A stretch of 64,000 nucleotides of DNA, from assembly GCA_944385055.1 (NCBI GenBank), contig CALWVT010000001.1, positions 372,001 to 436,000 of the forward strand, in the 5' to 3' direction. Below, piece after piece: positions 7,631-15,703 of this stretch. Made by a program: the position numbers and the translations under genes. The stretch is from an uncultured Clostridia bacterium (GTDB taxonomy: Bacteria > Bacillota > Clostridia > Oscillospirales > Acutalibacteraceae). Each line of letters starts with the position of its first letter. The first letter of the stretch is position 1. Under the pieces are notes generated by a model. The model worked only from the letters and a program-made list of their open reading frames with translations. It was not told the origin of the DNA and did not search any database.

Positions 7631-8071
7631 TCAGCTTTCTGCCTCTTCCTCTTCCACATCGGACTTTTGGGAATGCGGCAGACCCAACTGGTCTTCCAGT
7701 GCAGTGATGCGGCGGACATGGGCGCGCGCGGCGCTTCTTGCCCGCTCTACGGTATCCGGATCCGCCGCATCATTTTGCGATTCCCGTTCAATATATGCTT
7801 TGATTTTTTCCAAGCGGTCCAAATATTGTTCCAACTCGATTTTTAAAGGCATCTCTTGCCCCAAAACATCGCCGTAAACAGCCGTCAACGTGCGCTTGGC
7901 TTCCTCATAAGAAACGGAATCGCCATCCATCAGTGAGAGTGCATGCACGGCCTTTAAGAGCAGCCGTTCCGCAGGTTCTGCGGCCTGCAAGCCTTGCATC
8001 ACTTCATCTTTCAGCTGATTGGCTTCATCCAGTTCATTGCGCCGTTCCTGCGTCAAGTTTTTTTCTTCCAT
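7631..8071 (-). CDS. Hypothetical helical protein
   Basis: I do not recognise this 146-residue protein. It has no signal peptide or membrane segment, is rich in Glu, Ala, Lys and Arg, and should be almost wholly alpha-helical with coiled-coil character (residues 1-30 and 75-130); the C-terminus is acidic (DVEEEEAES). An AGGAAG site precedes the ATG. It follows the glycosyltransferase gene by only 20 nt, so the two are probably co-transcribed. Confidence 0.6.
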   Translation of the reverse strand: MEEKNLTQERRNELDEANQLKDEVMQGLQAAEPAERLLLKAVHALSLMDGDSVSYEEAKRTLTAVYGDVLGQEMPLKIELEQYLDRLEKIKAYIERESQNDAADPDTVERARSAARAHVRRITALEDQLGLPHSQKSDVEEEEAES

Positions 8072-8091
8072 GTAAAGGCACTTCCTTTCCG

Positions 8092-9318
8092 TTATAGCGC
8101 ACGCAGCGCTCGCGCAAAACGCTCGTGATTTTGTTTGTCATAGAAGGAGTTATGCCAGATCTGCCGGGCATTGAGGCGCAGCGTCGCTTTTTGTGTGGGA
8201 TTCATCGCGTACCATTGTGTGATGGCTTCGGCAATTTCCTCCGGCGCAGCCTCTTTTGAGAGCAGATAGCCCGTCCCCGGATGCACCATCTCCGGAATTC
8301 CGCCGACCGCCGGCGCCAGAACCGGAACGCCGAACGAGTAGGCTTCCATGATGGAAACCGGCAAACCTTCGGTTTCCGATGCATTTAGGAACAGATCCAC
8401 ATGGTGGGTCTGGTAATAGCGGATGACCTCTTCGTTTGGGATGGCGCCGGGCATTTCCCAGGTTATATTTGCTTTGCCGGAAAATTCTGTTTCACAAAGC
8501 TGCCGCATCGCCGCTAACTCCTCCCCTGCCCCGGCGTGCATCCAATGTACCGGATAGGGAAGCCTGGCGATGGCCTTTATGATATGCGGGATGCGCTTCA
8601 GGGGAATGACATTGGAGCAGGAAAAGAGCTCCAGCGGGTCTTCCCTGCCCTTTTTGGGGCAAAGACCGTGATCGGAAACGCCGAGACGGTAAACTCGATA
8701 CTGTTCAGCGGGTTTGGTCGCGAAATGCTTCACATAGTAATCGCGGCCTGTGCGTGAAATAAACCCGATTAAGTCAATCTTTGTGTCCATATACCGCTTG
8801 AATAGCTGCCCACAGGGTTGGCGTTCATTGTAGAGGTCATATCCATGGGCGCGGGTGACAATTTTCATTTCCGGGTGTTTTTCTTTTTCCAGTGCCAGCG
8901 CCATGGTCCCAACACTGTACCAGAACGAATAATAGAGCGCATGCTGCGAGTCCGCAAAATAGCCCTGGCTTTCCATCCAGCCGCGCAGCGCCTCTGCATT
9001 GTAAAGGAAATTGCGAACTTCGGCTTCCACCGCTTTGCGTGGCGCGCCGGATGTATTTTCCTGAATCTCCTGCTTATAGAGCGGATTCGACAGGCAGTGC
9101 AGCAAATGCCGGATTTTTTGCATGGTGGAGGGCGCTTTTGCAGGAAAACGGACAGCAGGAATCCCGTAGGGCGGCACAAATTCCTGCGTTTCCTGCAAAT
9201 CCCGGCTGATCAGCAAGATTTCAAAAGAATTGTGGGTTACGGCGAGTTCCGGCAGCAAAAAGGGCATCTCACCGCGCGTATATGGATAGTGGTCCGTAAT
9301 CAGATAGAGCTTTTTCAT
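8092..9318 (-). CDS. Glycosyltransferase, GT4-like (GT-B fold)
   Basis: A 408-residue cytosolic enzyme that probably transfers a sugar to a cell-surface polysaccharide or glycolipid. The C-terminal half has the retaining GT4 nucleotide-sugar motif: SETEGLPVSIMEAYSFG followed by PVLAPAVGGIPE, with the usual E-x7-E spacing. The N-terminal half (acceptor domain) begins KKLYLITDHYPYTRGE. Donor and acceptor cannot be read from sequence. No polysaccharide locus surrounds it; neighbours are rqcH and a hypothetical. The ribosome site is weak. Confidence 0.85.
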   Translation of the reverse strand: MKKLYLITDHYPYTRGEMPFLLPELAVTHNSFEILLISRDLQETQEFVPPYGIPAVRFPAKAPSTMQKIRHLLHCLSNPLYKQEIQENTSGAPRKAVEAEVRNFLYNAEALRGWMESQGYFADSQHALYYSFWYSVGTMALALEKEKHPEMKIVTRAHGYDLYNERQPCGQLFKRYMDTKIDLIGFISRTGRDYYVKHFATKPAEQYRVYRLGVSDHGLCPKKGREDPLELFSCSNVIPLKRIPHIIKAIARLPYPVHWMHAGAGEELAAMRQLCETEFSGKANITWEMPGAIPNEEVIRYYQTHHVDLFLNASETEGLPVSIMEAYSFGVPVLAPAVGGIPEMVHPGTGYLLSKEAAPEEIAEAITQWYAMNPTQKATLRLNARQIWHNSFYDKQNHERFARALRAL

Positions 9319-9365
9319 GACGATATCCCATGCTTTCTGCCAGGTAAGGCGAGGAATCGGCCGCG

Positions 9366-11129
9366 TTAGGTGGCGGCCTTGTGCTGTTCCGCAAACGCAG
9401 CGTTTGGTGTTACATAGCGGGTTTTTTGGTTGACGTAGATGACCATGCCGGGTTTTGCGCCCTGCGGCTTGCTGACGTGGCGAACCAGCGTGTAATCAAC
9501 AGGCACCTGCGAGGAATTCTTTCCGCGGCTGTAATAAGCTGCAAGCTGTGCCGCTTCGGCGATGGCCGTTTCGGTCGGGGTACGGCCCTCCGTCTGTAGG
9601 ATCACATGCGAGCCGGGGATTTTCTGCGTATGAAACCACATATCGTTTTTTTGTGCGCGCCGCAGCGTCAGCTGATCGTTTTGCCGGTTATTACGCCCGA
9701 CCAAAACCGAAAAGCCGTCGCTTGTGGTAAACTGCATCGGTGCAGATTCCTTTTCTTTATGGGCTTTCCCCTTTTTCGGACGGCGGATGTATCCCTCCTG
9801 CATGAGTTCGGCGCGGATTTCGTTGAGATCGTGCTCACTGGTTGCACGGGACAGTTCCTCAGAAACGGAGTCTAAGTACTGCAGCTCCTCTTTGGCTTGT
9901 GCGATCTGTTCGGTCAAGACCTTTTCTGCCGTGCGGGCTTTCCGATAAGATTTGTAGTATTTCTGCGCATTTTGGTTTGGTGACAAAGCCGGGTCCAGAC
10001 GGATTGTTTTGCGGCCTCCCTGCGGATCGTAGAAATTTTCTACCTCAACCGAAGAAACCCCTTTTTGGATTTGATACAAATTGGCACTGAGCAAATCCCC
10101 GCACATGCGCCATTCATCCCGTTTGGCGCAGGCCTTTAAGTCTGCTGTCTGGTTATTGATTTTCCGGCTTAACCGTTCCGAAGCCGTTGAAAGCATCCGC
10201 AAAAGATCCTGGCTTTTGACATGCATGCGGTCTACCGCATCGCGTTCCCCATAGAAGGCATCGAGCAGTTCCGAGAAGGTCTCAAAGGATTTGAGGGTCC
10301 CCAGGTTTTCATACTGGTGAATGGGCATAAACGAAAAATCGAGCGGGCGTTTCTCCCCTTTGACAAGATAAGGGCTTCCAGAGATGGTCCGCACCGTTTC
10401 GCAGAGTTCCCGCAAAACTTCCAGCAGGCGGCTTTGCGTATTTGCCGTCATCGTGTGAACCGTCAGCATTTCGCCGTGGCCGACGCGGTACTGCAGTTCC
10501 CTGCAAACAACGGGTGAAACTCCCTGTAGCGTGCGTAACAGTGCCTTTTGCAGCTCCATATCTCCCGGAAAACGGAGCATCTGCTGCAAAACTGCCTCGG
10601 GTTCTGTTTCGAGCAGATTCAGCTTTGTCTGCGGCGGAGGCAGCTGATAGGAAAGCCCCGGCAGCACCAGGCGCTCGGAACTCATTTCCATCGTCACACG
10701 CTTGAGTGCGTCGATGATTTTTCCTTCTCCGTCTATGAAGATCACATTGCTGTACCGCCCCATAATCTCGACTGCCAATGTCAGGCGGACGGTATCCCCC
10801 AGTTCATTGGTGCCATCGAAGTCCAGCAGCAAAGCGCGCTCGAGCCCCGGCTGACGGATTTGCACCAGCCGTGCACCGGTCAGGCGTTTGCGCAGCAGCA
10901 TGCAGAGCATCGGCGGGTATTTCGGGTTTTCCGGCGTAGTCTGCACCAGATGCAGCCGCGCGCTGTTGGCGCGCGCAGAAAGCAGCAGCTTCTGCATACC
11001 GGTGCGGCTGCGAAGGAAAAGGACCAGCTCGTCCTTGTTGGGCTGATAAATTTTATCGACACGGTCTGAAAGCAATGCCTGCTCCAGTTCCTGTTTGAGA
11101 TGTCTTAAAAAGATGCCATCCAGTGCCAT
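9366..11129 (-). CDS. rqcH: Ribosome quality-control protein RqcH (NFACT / FbpA family)
   Basis: Binds stalled 50S-peptidyl-tRNA complexes and recruits tRNA-Ala to add alanine tails that mark nascent chains for degradation; older annotation is fibronectin-binding protein. The 587-aa protein has the NFACT-N domain (including EIMGRYSN), central helix-hairpin and coiled-coil regions, and the C-terminal NFACT-R domain (NDMWFHTQKIPGSHVIL). Start at 11129 with AAAGGAG 8 nt upstream. Oddity: the family's functional Asp-Arg pair near residues 97-98 reads Glu97-Arg98 here. Confidence 0.93.
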   Translation of the reverse strand: MALDGIFLRHLKQELEQALLSDRVDKIYQPNKDELVLFLRSRTGMQKLLLSARANSARLHLVQTTPENPKYPPMLCMLLRKRLTGARLVQIRQPGLERALLLDFDGTNELGDTVRLTLAVEIMGRYSNVIFIDGEGKIIDALKRVTMEMSSERLVLPGLSYQLPPPQTKLNLLETEPEAVLQQMLRFPGDMELQKALLRTLQGVSPVVCRELQYRVGHGEMLTVHTMTANTQSRLLEVLRELCETVRTISGSPYLVKGEKRPLDFSFMPIHQYENLGTLKSFETFSELLDAFYGERDAVDRMHVKSQDLLRMLSTASERLSRKINNQTADLKACAKRDEWRMCGDLLSANLYQIQKGVSSVEVENFYDPQGGRKTIRLDPALSPNQNAQKYYKSYRKARTAEKVLTEQIAQAKEELQYLDSVSEELSRATSEHDLNEIRAELMQEGYIRRPKKGKAHKEKESAPMQFTTSDGFSVLVGRNNRQNDQLTLRRAQKNDMWFHTQKIPGSHVILQTEGRTPTETAIAEAAQLAAYYSRGKNSSQVPVDYTLVRHVSKPQGAKPGMVIYVNQKTRYVTPNAAFAEQHKAAT

Positions 11130-11168
11130 GAAAGGACTCCTTTCTAGAATGGATTTGCATAACAAAGT

Positions 11169-11942
11169 TTATAGGGATACAGAGGGATCCTGCATCGCGG
11201 TACTTTTTTTGCACAGCAGGGCCGGGAATGCCGCCTGCAGACGCTCCATGAGCGGATGCAGGACGACATCTTCCGTAGAGAAATGGCCGGCGTCCACAAA
11301 CGTGATGGATGCGCTTTTGGCAAACAGCAGGAGATGATGCTTGCTTTCCCCGGTGACGAATCCTTCACAGCCCGCTTTTGCCGCCGCATAGACCAATTCT
11401 TCTCCGCCGCCGCTGCAAAGCCCAACCGTGCGGACCGGCCGTCCGCCATCCGTAAAGCGCACCCCGCTGCAGCCAAGCTGCGTTTTGACATGCTGTGCGA
11501 ATGCTTTCGGCGAAAGCGGGGCCGGCAGTTCTCCCAGGAGTGCTTCCGCGAATCCGGGGCTGTATGAGGAGAGTGTGCGCACATTTTGCAGCTGCAAGCG
11601 GCCGGCAAGCGCTGTATTGACGCCGCCGGGCGCCATATCCAGGTTTGTGTGTGCGCACAGGGCATCAATGCCAAATTGTGCGAGCAGATACGGCGCGGTT
11701 TCACGGGAAAGATGCTTTAAGGGGTTGAAAATGACGGGGTGATGGCTGATAATCAGCTGCGCCCCAAATTCCGCGGCTTCCCGAACAACCTCCGGCGTAA
11801 TATCGAGTGCGAATAAGACCCGTTCGACAGGGTCTTCCCGATCGCCTACCAGAAGACCGGGATTATCAAAGTCCATAGCGCTTTGAAACGGCGCGAAAGC
11901 ATCGATCCAATCGTAAAGCATACCTGCGGTAATGGTGTTCAT
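11169..11942 (-). CDS. NIF3-like dinuclear metal-centre protein (DUF34, YqfO type)
   Basis: A 257-aa member of the NIF3/DUF34 family, annotated as GTP-cyclohydrolase-like or metal-insertion proteins without firm function. Metal-site motifs are visible: ISHHPVIF (about residues 65-72), AHTNLD and VDAGHFSTE near the C-terminus. It lacks the extra middle domain of longer YqfO proteins. Preceded by AGGAGG. The gene follows trmK by 17 nt, the conserved yqfN-yqfO pair of Bacillus. Confidence 0.9.
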   Translation of the reverse strand: MNTITAGMLYDWIDAFAPFQSAMDFDNPGLLVGDREDPVERVLFALDITPEVVREAAEFGAQLIISHHPVIFNPLKHLSRETAPYLLAQFGIDALCAHTNLDMAPGGVNTALAGRLQLQNVRTLSSYSPGFAEALLGELPAPLSPKAFAQHVKTQLGCSGVRFTDGGRPVRTVGLCSGGGEELVYAAAKAGCEGFVTGESKHHLLLFAKSASITFVDAGHFSTEDVVLHPLMERLQAAFPALLCKKSTAMQDPSVSL

Positions 11943-11959
11943 ATCGGTTCCTCCTGTAT

Positions 11960-12646
11960 TTACGGCGTTTGCAGAGCAGAAGCAAGGCGGTCCGAAAGGG
12001 CCTGGAAGGCACTGGGATCCCCGTGTTCACACAGAATGCCGTGGATGCGGCGCTGCAAATCGCGCTGTACACGCTGCAGATAAGCGCGGGCGGGCGGCGT
12101 GCATGGCTGCAAAAGGCCAAACCAGATATGTGCAGCGTCGGTTAAGGCACGGTCCGGTGCGAACCGGTAAGCCATCACCGTATAAGGACGCCCGGCATCG
12201 AATACGGCCTCCTCCCGCTCCAGCGCGAAACCGTTTTGTGCAAGAGATTCTCGCAGCGCGGGCGCTTTGCTCATTGGCTGTACGACGAGAAATTTTTGTG
12301 GATCGCGCAGCCATGCGGTTTCCCCGATGATCCGCGCAATCAATTCTCCCCCCATGCCGGCAAGGACCACGGCGTCCACTTCTTCTGCATCAACAGCGCG
12401 CAGCCCGTCCGACAGCCGCGTCTTGACGCAGTCCGCAACCGCATATGCGGCAATGTGCGCCTGTGCCGAACGCAGAGGCCCTTCCCGGATATCGCAGGCC
12501 AGCGCAGAAACAACCGCTCCCTGCAGCGCCAGTGCGACAGGCAGGTAGGCGTGGTCGGTGCCGACGTCACATAAACGGATCCCGCGCGGCAGAAAGGAAG
12601 CGCACAGCTGTAAACGCGGCATATGGGAAAAAGGCGTGTCTTTCAT
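11960..12646 (-). CDS. trmK: tRNA (adenine-22-N1)-methyltransferase
   Basis: SAM-dependent methylation of adenine-22 in the D-arm of bacterial tRNA. The 228-aa Rossmann-fold enzyme has the SAM motif LCDVGTDHAYLP (residues 25-36), then ACDIREGPLRSAQ and VVLAGMGGELI. Its GAGGG ribosome site lies directly after the T-run of the preceding terminator, so translation is on read-through transcripts or from an unseen promoter. Followed by the NIF3 gene as in B. subtilis. Confidence 0.92.
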   Translation of the reverse strand: MKDTPFSHMPRLQLCASFLPRGIRLCDVGTDHAYLPVALALQGAVVSALACDIREGPLRSAQAHIAAYAVADCVKTRLSDGLRAVDAEEVDAVVLAGMGGELIARIIGETAWLRDPQKFLVVQPMSKAPALRESLAQNGFALEREEAVFDAGRPYTVMAYRFAPDRALTDAAHIWFGLLQPCTPPARAYLQRVQRDLQRRIHGILCEHGDPSAFQALSDRLASALQTP

Positions 12647-12665
12647 AAAAAGCCCTCAATAAAAA

Positions 12666-12693
12666 ACTGCCCGGCAAATCCGTTTGCCAGGCA
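12666..12693 (-). terminator. Terminator after the DUF1858 gene
   Basis: CTGCCcGGCAAA pairs with TTTGCCaGGCAG; on the minus strand it runs into TTTTTTATT. Confidence 0.85.
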
Positions 12694-12715
12694 GCCTTAC
12701 GGTCAAGCGTTCGAT

Positions 12716-12940
12716 TTATTCCGCAGCTTTTGCGTCTGCGGACTTGGCGGCCATATGCTGGTTTAATGCCGCAATCAGCTCATCCGGGTCCACGCCATGA
12801 ACCGCGCAAGCCTCTTCGATGGATTCCCCGCGAGATGCCGGGCAGCCTAAGCAGTGCATGCCCATCCGCAGGAAGTAGGCGGCCGTCGTGTAATCCTCGT
12901 CCATGATATCACCGATTAAAGTTTCTTTTGTTACGATCAT
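12716..12940 (-). CDS. DUF1858 redox-disulfide domain protein
   Basis: A 74-residue cytosolic protein with the DUF1858 fold, including the pair of cysteines in GMHCLGCPAS (Cys-x2-Cys), the motif of the 'hybrid-cluster-protein-associated' redox disulfide domain (TIGR03980). Stand-alone copies are common in anaerobes and their role is unknown. Start at 12940 with AGGAGG 7 nt upstream; a 20-residue extension lacks an RBS. Its ATG overlaps the stop of the zinc-ribbon gene (ATGA), so the two are translationally coupled. Confidence 0.85.
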   Translation of the reverse strand: MIVTKETLIGDIMDEDYTTAAYFLRMGMHCLGCPASRGESIEEACAVHGVDPDELIAALNQHMAAKSADAKAAE

Positions 12941-13266
12941 TTGAATTCCTCCTGATTTTTCTGTGCGTTTCGTTTGTGCCGTTTTAAACATTCTTTGCAA
13001 TAAACTGGTCTTCCAGTTCGCGGGAGAAAAGAAAGCTCAATCTTTTTGCCGCAGTCCGAACAAACAGCCGCATAGAGAGGCTGTTTCGGATGCATAGGGC
13101 GCTGAGAAGATGAAGCTGCGGTTTGTTCCCGGTACTTTTTGCGGCATTCCTTGCAGCGGACAGGTTCGTGTTCAAATTTTTTGATGGCGTAAAATTCCTG
13201 CTCGCTCGCTGAAAAAATAAATTCTTTTCCACAATCCTTGCAAATTAAAGTCTTGTCAACGTACAT
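12937..13266 (-). CDS. Double zinc-ribbon protein
   Basis: A 109-residue basic protein with two treble-clef/zinc-ribbon units: CKDCGKEF with CKECRKKY (residues 9-44) and CSDCGKKI with CKECLKRH (about 69-96). The family resembles the 'probable zinc-ribbon' proteins of Clostridia; nucleic-acid binding is plausible but unproven. It follows the sigma-factor gene by 38 nt and overlaps the DUF1858 gene by 4 nt. Confidence 0.75.
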   Translation of the reverse strand: MYVDKTLICKDCGKEFIFSASEQEFYAIKKFEHEPVRCKECRKKYREQTAASSSQRPMHPKQPLYAAVCSDCGKKIELSFLPRTGRPVYCKECLKRHKRNAQKNQEEFK

Positions 13267-13304
13267 CGCGATTCATCCTTGTCTTGACAATTTCGCACAT
13301 GTGA

Positions 13305-13910
13305 TTAAGGAACCGCCGTTTCGGACAGTTTCCTCAATTTTACGCGCACACGGTACAAGGTGTTATCCACCGCTTTTGCCGAAATGTGAAGAGAATCGGC
13401 AATCTGTGGATAGGTAAAGCCGCCTAGATAGAGTTTTAAAACGGTTTGCTCCGAGTCGGAGAGCTGTTCCTGGATCAGGTGCTTTACCATTTGTAAACGT
13501 TCTCGCAGCAGGACAACGGTTTCAGGATCTTCCGTTTCCATAGCGGAAAATGACCCCATGGCCTCTTCTTCCAGCGGAATGGACGGCGTTGACGGCTGGC
13601 GCTTTGCGCTGTTGGCACGCCGGCATGCGGAGCGCATTTGGTTGCGCACGCAGACGCGCGCATATGCCGAAAAGGAAACGCCGCGTTTTTCCGAAAAGGA
13701 CTCAACTGCTTGATATAAGCCGAGGAGCCCCTCTTGGAACAAATCGTCGTTGTCCAATAAATTTCCATGCAGTGGAGCTGCCAGGGAGCGGATAAGTTCC
13801 ATATAGCGTGCGGTTAATTTTGCAAATGCGTCGGGATCCCCCTTTTGAGCCTGGAAGACCAGCGCCTCCGCTGACGGATTTTCTGCATTTTTCTTTTGCT
13901 CTTTCGCCAC
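13305..13910 (-). CDS. Sigma-70-family RNA polymerase sigma factor, SigH-like
   Basis: A 201-residue protein with sigma region 2 (NDDLFQEGLLGLYQAVESF, then FSAYARVCVRNQM) and region 4 (LSDSEQTVLKLYLGGFTYPQIAD with a recognition helix). The overall plan resembles the sporulation sigma factor SigH/Spo0H, but without a search I would not name it. Start chosen at GTG 13910, with GAGGGG 7 nt upstream: an upstream ATG (13949) lies between the promoter -10 and the likely transcription start and would not be translated. Confidence 0.8.
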   Translation of the reverse strand: MAKEQKKNAENPSAEALVFQAQKGDPDAFAKLTARYMELIRSLAAPLHGNLLDNDDLFQEGLLGLYQAVESFSEKRGVSFSAYARVCVRNQMRSACRRANSAKRQPSTPSIPLEEEAMGSFSAMETEDPETVVLLRERLQMVKHLIQEQLSDSEQTVLKLYLGGFTYPQIADSLHISAKAVDNTLYRVRVKLRKLSETAVP

Positions 13911-13951
13911 ACGAAACCCCTCAAAGCAGTATTGCACTGTATGTTTCATTT

Positions 13952-13980
13952 ATTGTACAGCATCCCCCTGTGGAAGTCAA
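13952..13980 (-). promoter_or_regulatory. Promoter of the sigma-factor gene
   Basis: Minus strand TTGACT, 17-nt spacer, TACAAT. The predicted start near 13945 gives a 35-nt leader to the GTG start. Confidence 0.75.
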
Positions 13981-14019
13981 GTATACGGAAGCAGGTAAAA
14001 TGTTTAGAATACAGGATAC

Positions 14020-14045
14020 CATTTTCTCGGAAAATGTTGTATAAT
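14020..14045 (+). promoter_or_regulatory. Putative comM promoter with inverted repeat
   Basis: A TATAAT box (14040-14045) has no good -35. Instead the palindrome CATTTTC-TCG-GAAAATG (14020-14036) occupies that place, which could bind an activator or repressor. Confidence 0.45.
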
Positions 14046-14080
14046 GATAGGCAAAGCAAACAAAAGGGGGGCAGCCGTTT

Positions 14081-15616
14081 ATGGTGATGCGGGTATACAG
14101 CATGGGGCTTTACGGGATGGAAGCATTCCCGGTAGCTGTGGAGGTAGATCTTGCCCGGGCTCTGCCGTCTTTCGATATGGTCGGTTTGCCAGACACAGCG
14201 GTTAAAGAGTCGCGCGACCGCGTACGTGCCGCCATTAAAAATAGCGGCTTTACGTTTCCAGAGGGGCGTGTAACGGTCAATTTGGCGCCGGCGGACAAAC
14301 GAAAGGAAGGGCCGATTTATGATTTGCCGCTTTTTGTTGCGCTGCTGCGTGCGTCGGGGCAGCTGGCGTTTGACCCTGGTGACAAAACGATCTTTTTAGG
14401 GGAGCTTTCGCTTTCGGGAGACGTTCGGCCGATCAAGGGCGTCCTTCCCATGGCAATCGGCGCGCACGAAGCAGGGTTTACACGTGCTTTTGTGCCGGAG
14501 GCGAATGCGGCGGAAGCGGCCGCTGTCACGGGACTTGAAGCCTACGCGGTACGCAATGTGCAGCAGCTGCTGGAGAGCTTTGCAGGCCGGGAACCGCTTC
14601 TGCCGACGGCCCCTGTGCTGCTGCAGGAGGATGCGCAGACGCCGGCGCTGGATTTTTCAGATGTGCGTGGCCAGGAGCAGGCTAAGCGTGGTTTGGAGAT
14701 TGCAGCGGCAGGCGGCCACAATGTTCTGCTGATTGGTCCGCCGGGCTCCGGAAAAAGTATGCTGGCCAAACGGCTGCCTTCCATTTTGCCGGATATGACG
14801 CTTGAGGAACGAATGGAGGCAACAAAGATTCATTCCATTGCAGGAGCATTGCCGCACGGGACTTCCCTTTTGACCCAGCGGCCGTTTCGGGCACCGCACC
14901 ATACGATTTCGTCTGCGGGGCTTTCGGGCGGCGGGACCCTTCCCCACCCGGGTGAATTGTCTCTGGCACACAATGGTGTACTGTTTTTAGATGAGCTTCC
15001 GGAATTCCCGCATGCAACGCTGGAGGTTTTGCGCCAGCCGATTGAGGACGGCAGTGTGACCATTTCCCGTGTCAGCGGTTCGGTGACGTATCCGTGTTCG
15101 ACAATGCTGGTGGCGGCGATGAACCCGTGCCCATGCGGTTATTTCGGCCATCCAACCCGTCGCTGTACGTGTAAGCCGCAAACGGTAGAGCGTTATTTAA
15201 ATCGCATCAGCGGCCCGCTGCTGGATCGGTTGGATATGCATATTGAGGTGCCATCGGTTAAATTTGAGGAACTGTCCGATTCCCGAAAAGGAGAATCCAG
15301 CTCCAGCATCCGGGAGCGCGTCAACCGCGCACGTGAGATTCAGAACCAGCGCTTTGCCGGGACCGGTGTCTCCTGTAATGCGAGGATTCCACCCAATCTG
15401 CTCAACGATGCATGCCAATTGACCTATCGGGGAAAGCGCCTTTTGCAGGAGGCGTTTGAGAATCTTGGCCTATCGGCGCGCGCTTATAGCCGTGTGCTGA
15501 AAATGGCACGTACCATCGCGGATCTGGATGAAAGTGACGAGATTCTTCCGGCACATGTGGCAGAAGCCGTGCAATATCGAACGCTGGATCATAAATATTG
15601 GCAGAGGGAATTATAA
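14081..15616 (+). CDS. comM: YifB/ComM-family Mg-chelatase-like AAA+ ATPase
   Basis: A 511-aa AAA+ ATPase of the ComM/YifB group; Gram-negative ComM is a helicase that extends branch migration during natural transformation. It has an N-terminal ChlI-like domain (DMVGLPDTAVKESRDRVR), Walker A GPPGSGKSMLAKR (about residues 220-232), Walker B VLFLDELPEF, a zinc-like CPCGYFGHPTRRCTC segment, and the C-terminal lid (LSARAYSRVLKMARTIADL). The start ATG follows AGGGGGG by 6 nt. Monocistronic. Confidence 0.93.
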   Translation: MVMRVYSMGLYGMEAFPVAVEVDLARALPSFDMVGLPDTAVKESRDRVRAAIKNSGFTFPEGRVTVNLAPADKRKEGPIYDLPLFVALLRASGQLAFDPGDKTIFLGELSLSGDVRPIKGVLPMAIGAHEAGFTRAFVPEANAAEAAAVTGLEAYAVRNVQQLLESFAGREPLLPTAPVLLQEDAQTPALDFSDVRGQEQAKRGLEIAAAGGHNVLLIGPPGSGKSMLAKRLPSILPDMTLEERMEATKIHSIAGALPHGTSLLTQRPFRAPHHTISSAGLSGGGTLPHPGELSLAHNGVLFLDELPEFPHATLEVLRQPIEDGSVTISRVSGSVTYPCSTMLVAAMNPCPCGYFGHPTRRCTCKPQTVERYLNRISGPLLDRLDMHIEVPSVKFEELSDSRKGESSSSIRERVNRAREIQNQRFAGTGVSCNARIPPNLLNDACQLTYRGKRLLQEAFENLGLSARAYSRVLKMARTIADLDESDEILPAHVAEAVQYRTLDHKYWQREL

Positions 15617-15636
15617 AAACGTATTGCTATAAAAAG

Positions 15637-15673
15637 AAAAAGGCCGATAGAGAGGTTCTCTGTCGGCCTTTTT
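15637..15673. terminator. Bidirectional terminator between comM and the lysozyme gene
   Basis: AAAAAGGCCGATAGAGA pairs with TCTCTGTCGGCCTTTTT (one mismatch), with T-runs on both strands. Confidence 0.85.
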
Positions 15674-15703
15674 GTGGTTTCTGGAATATTTCTCTGTGCC
15701 CGA

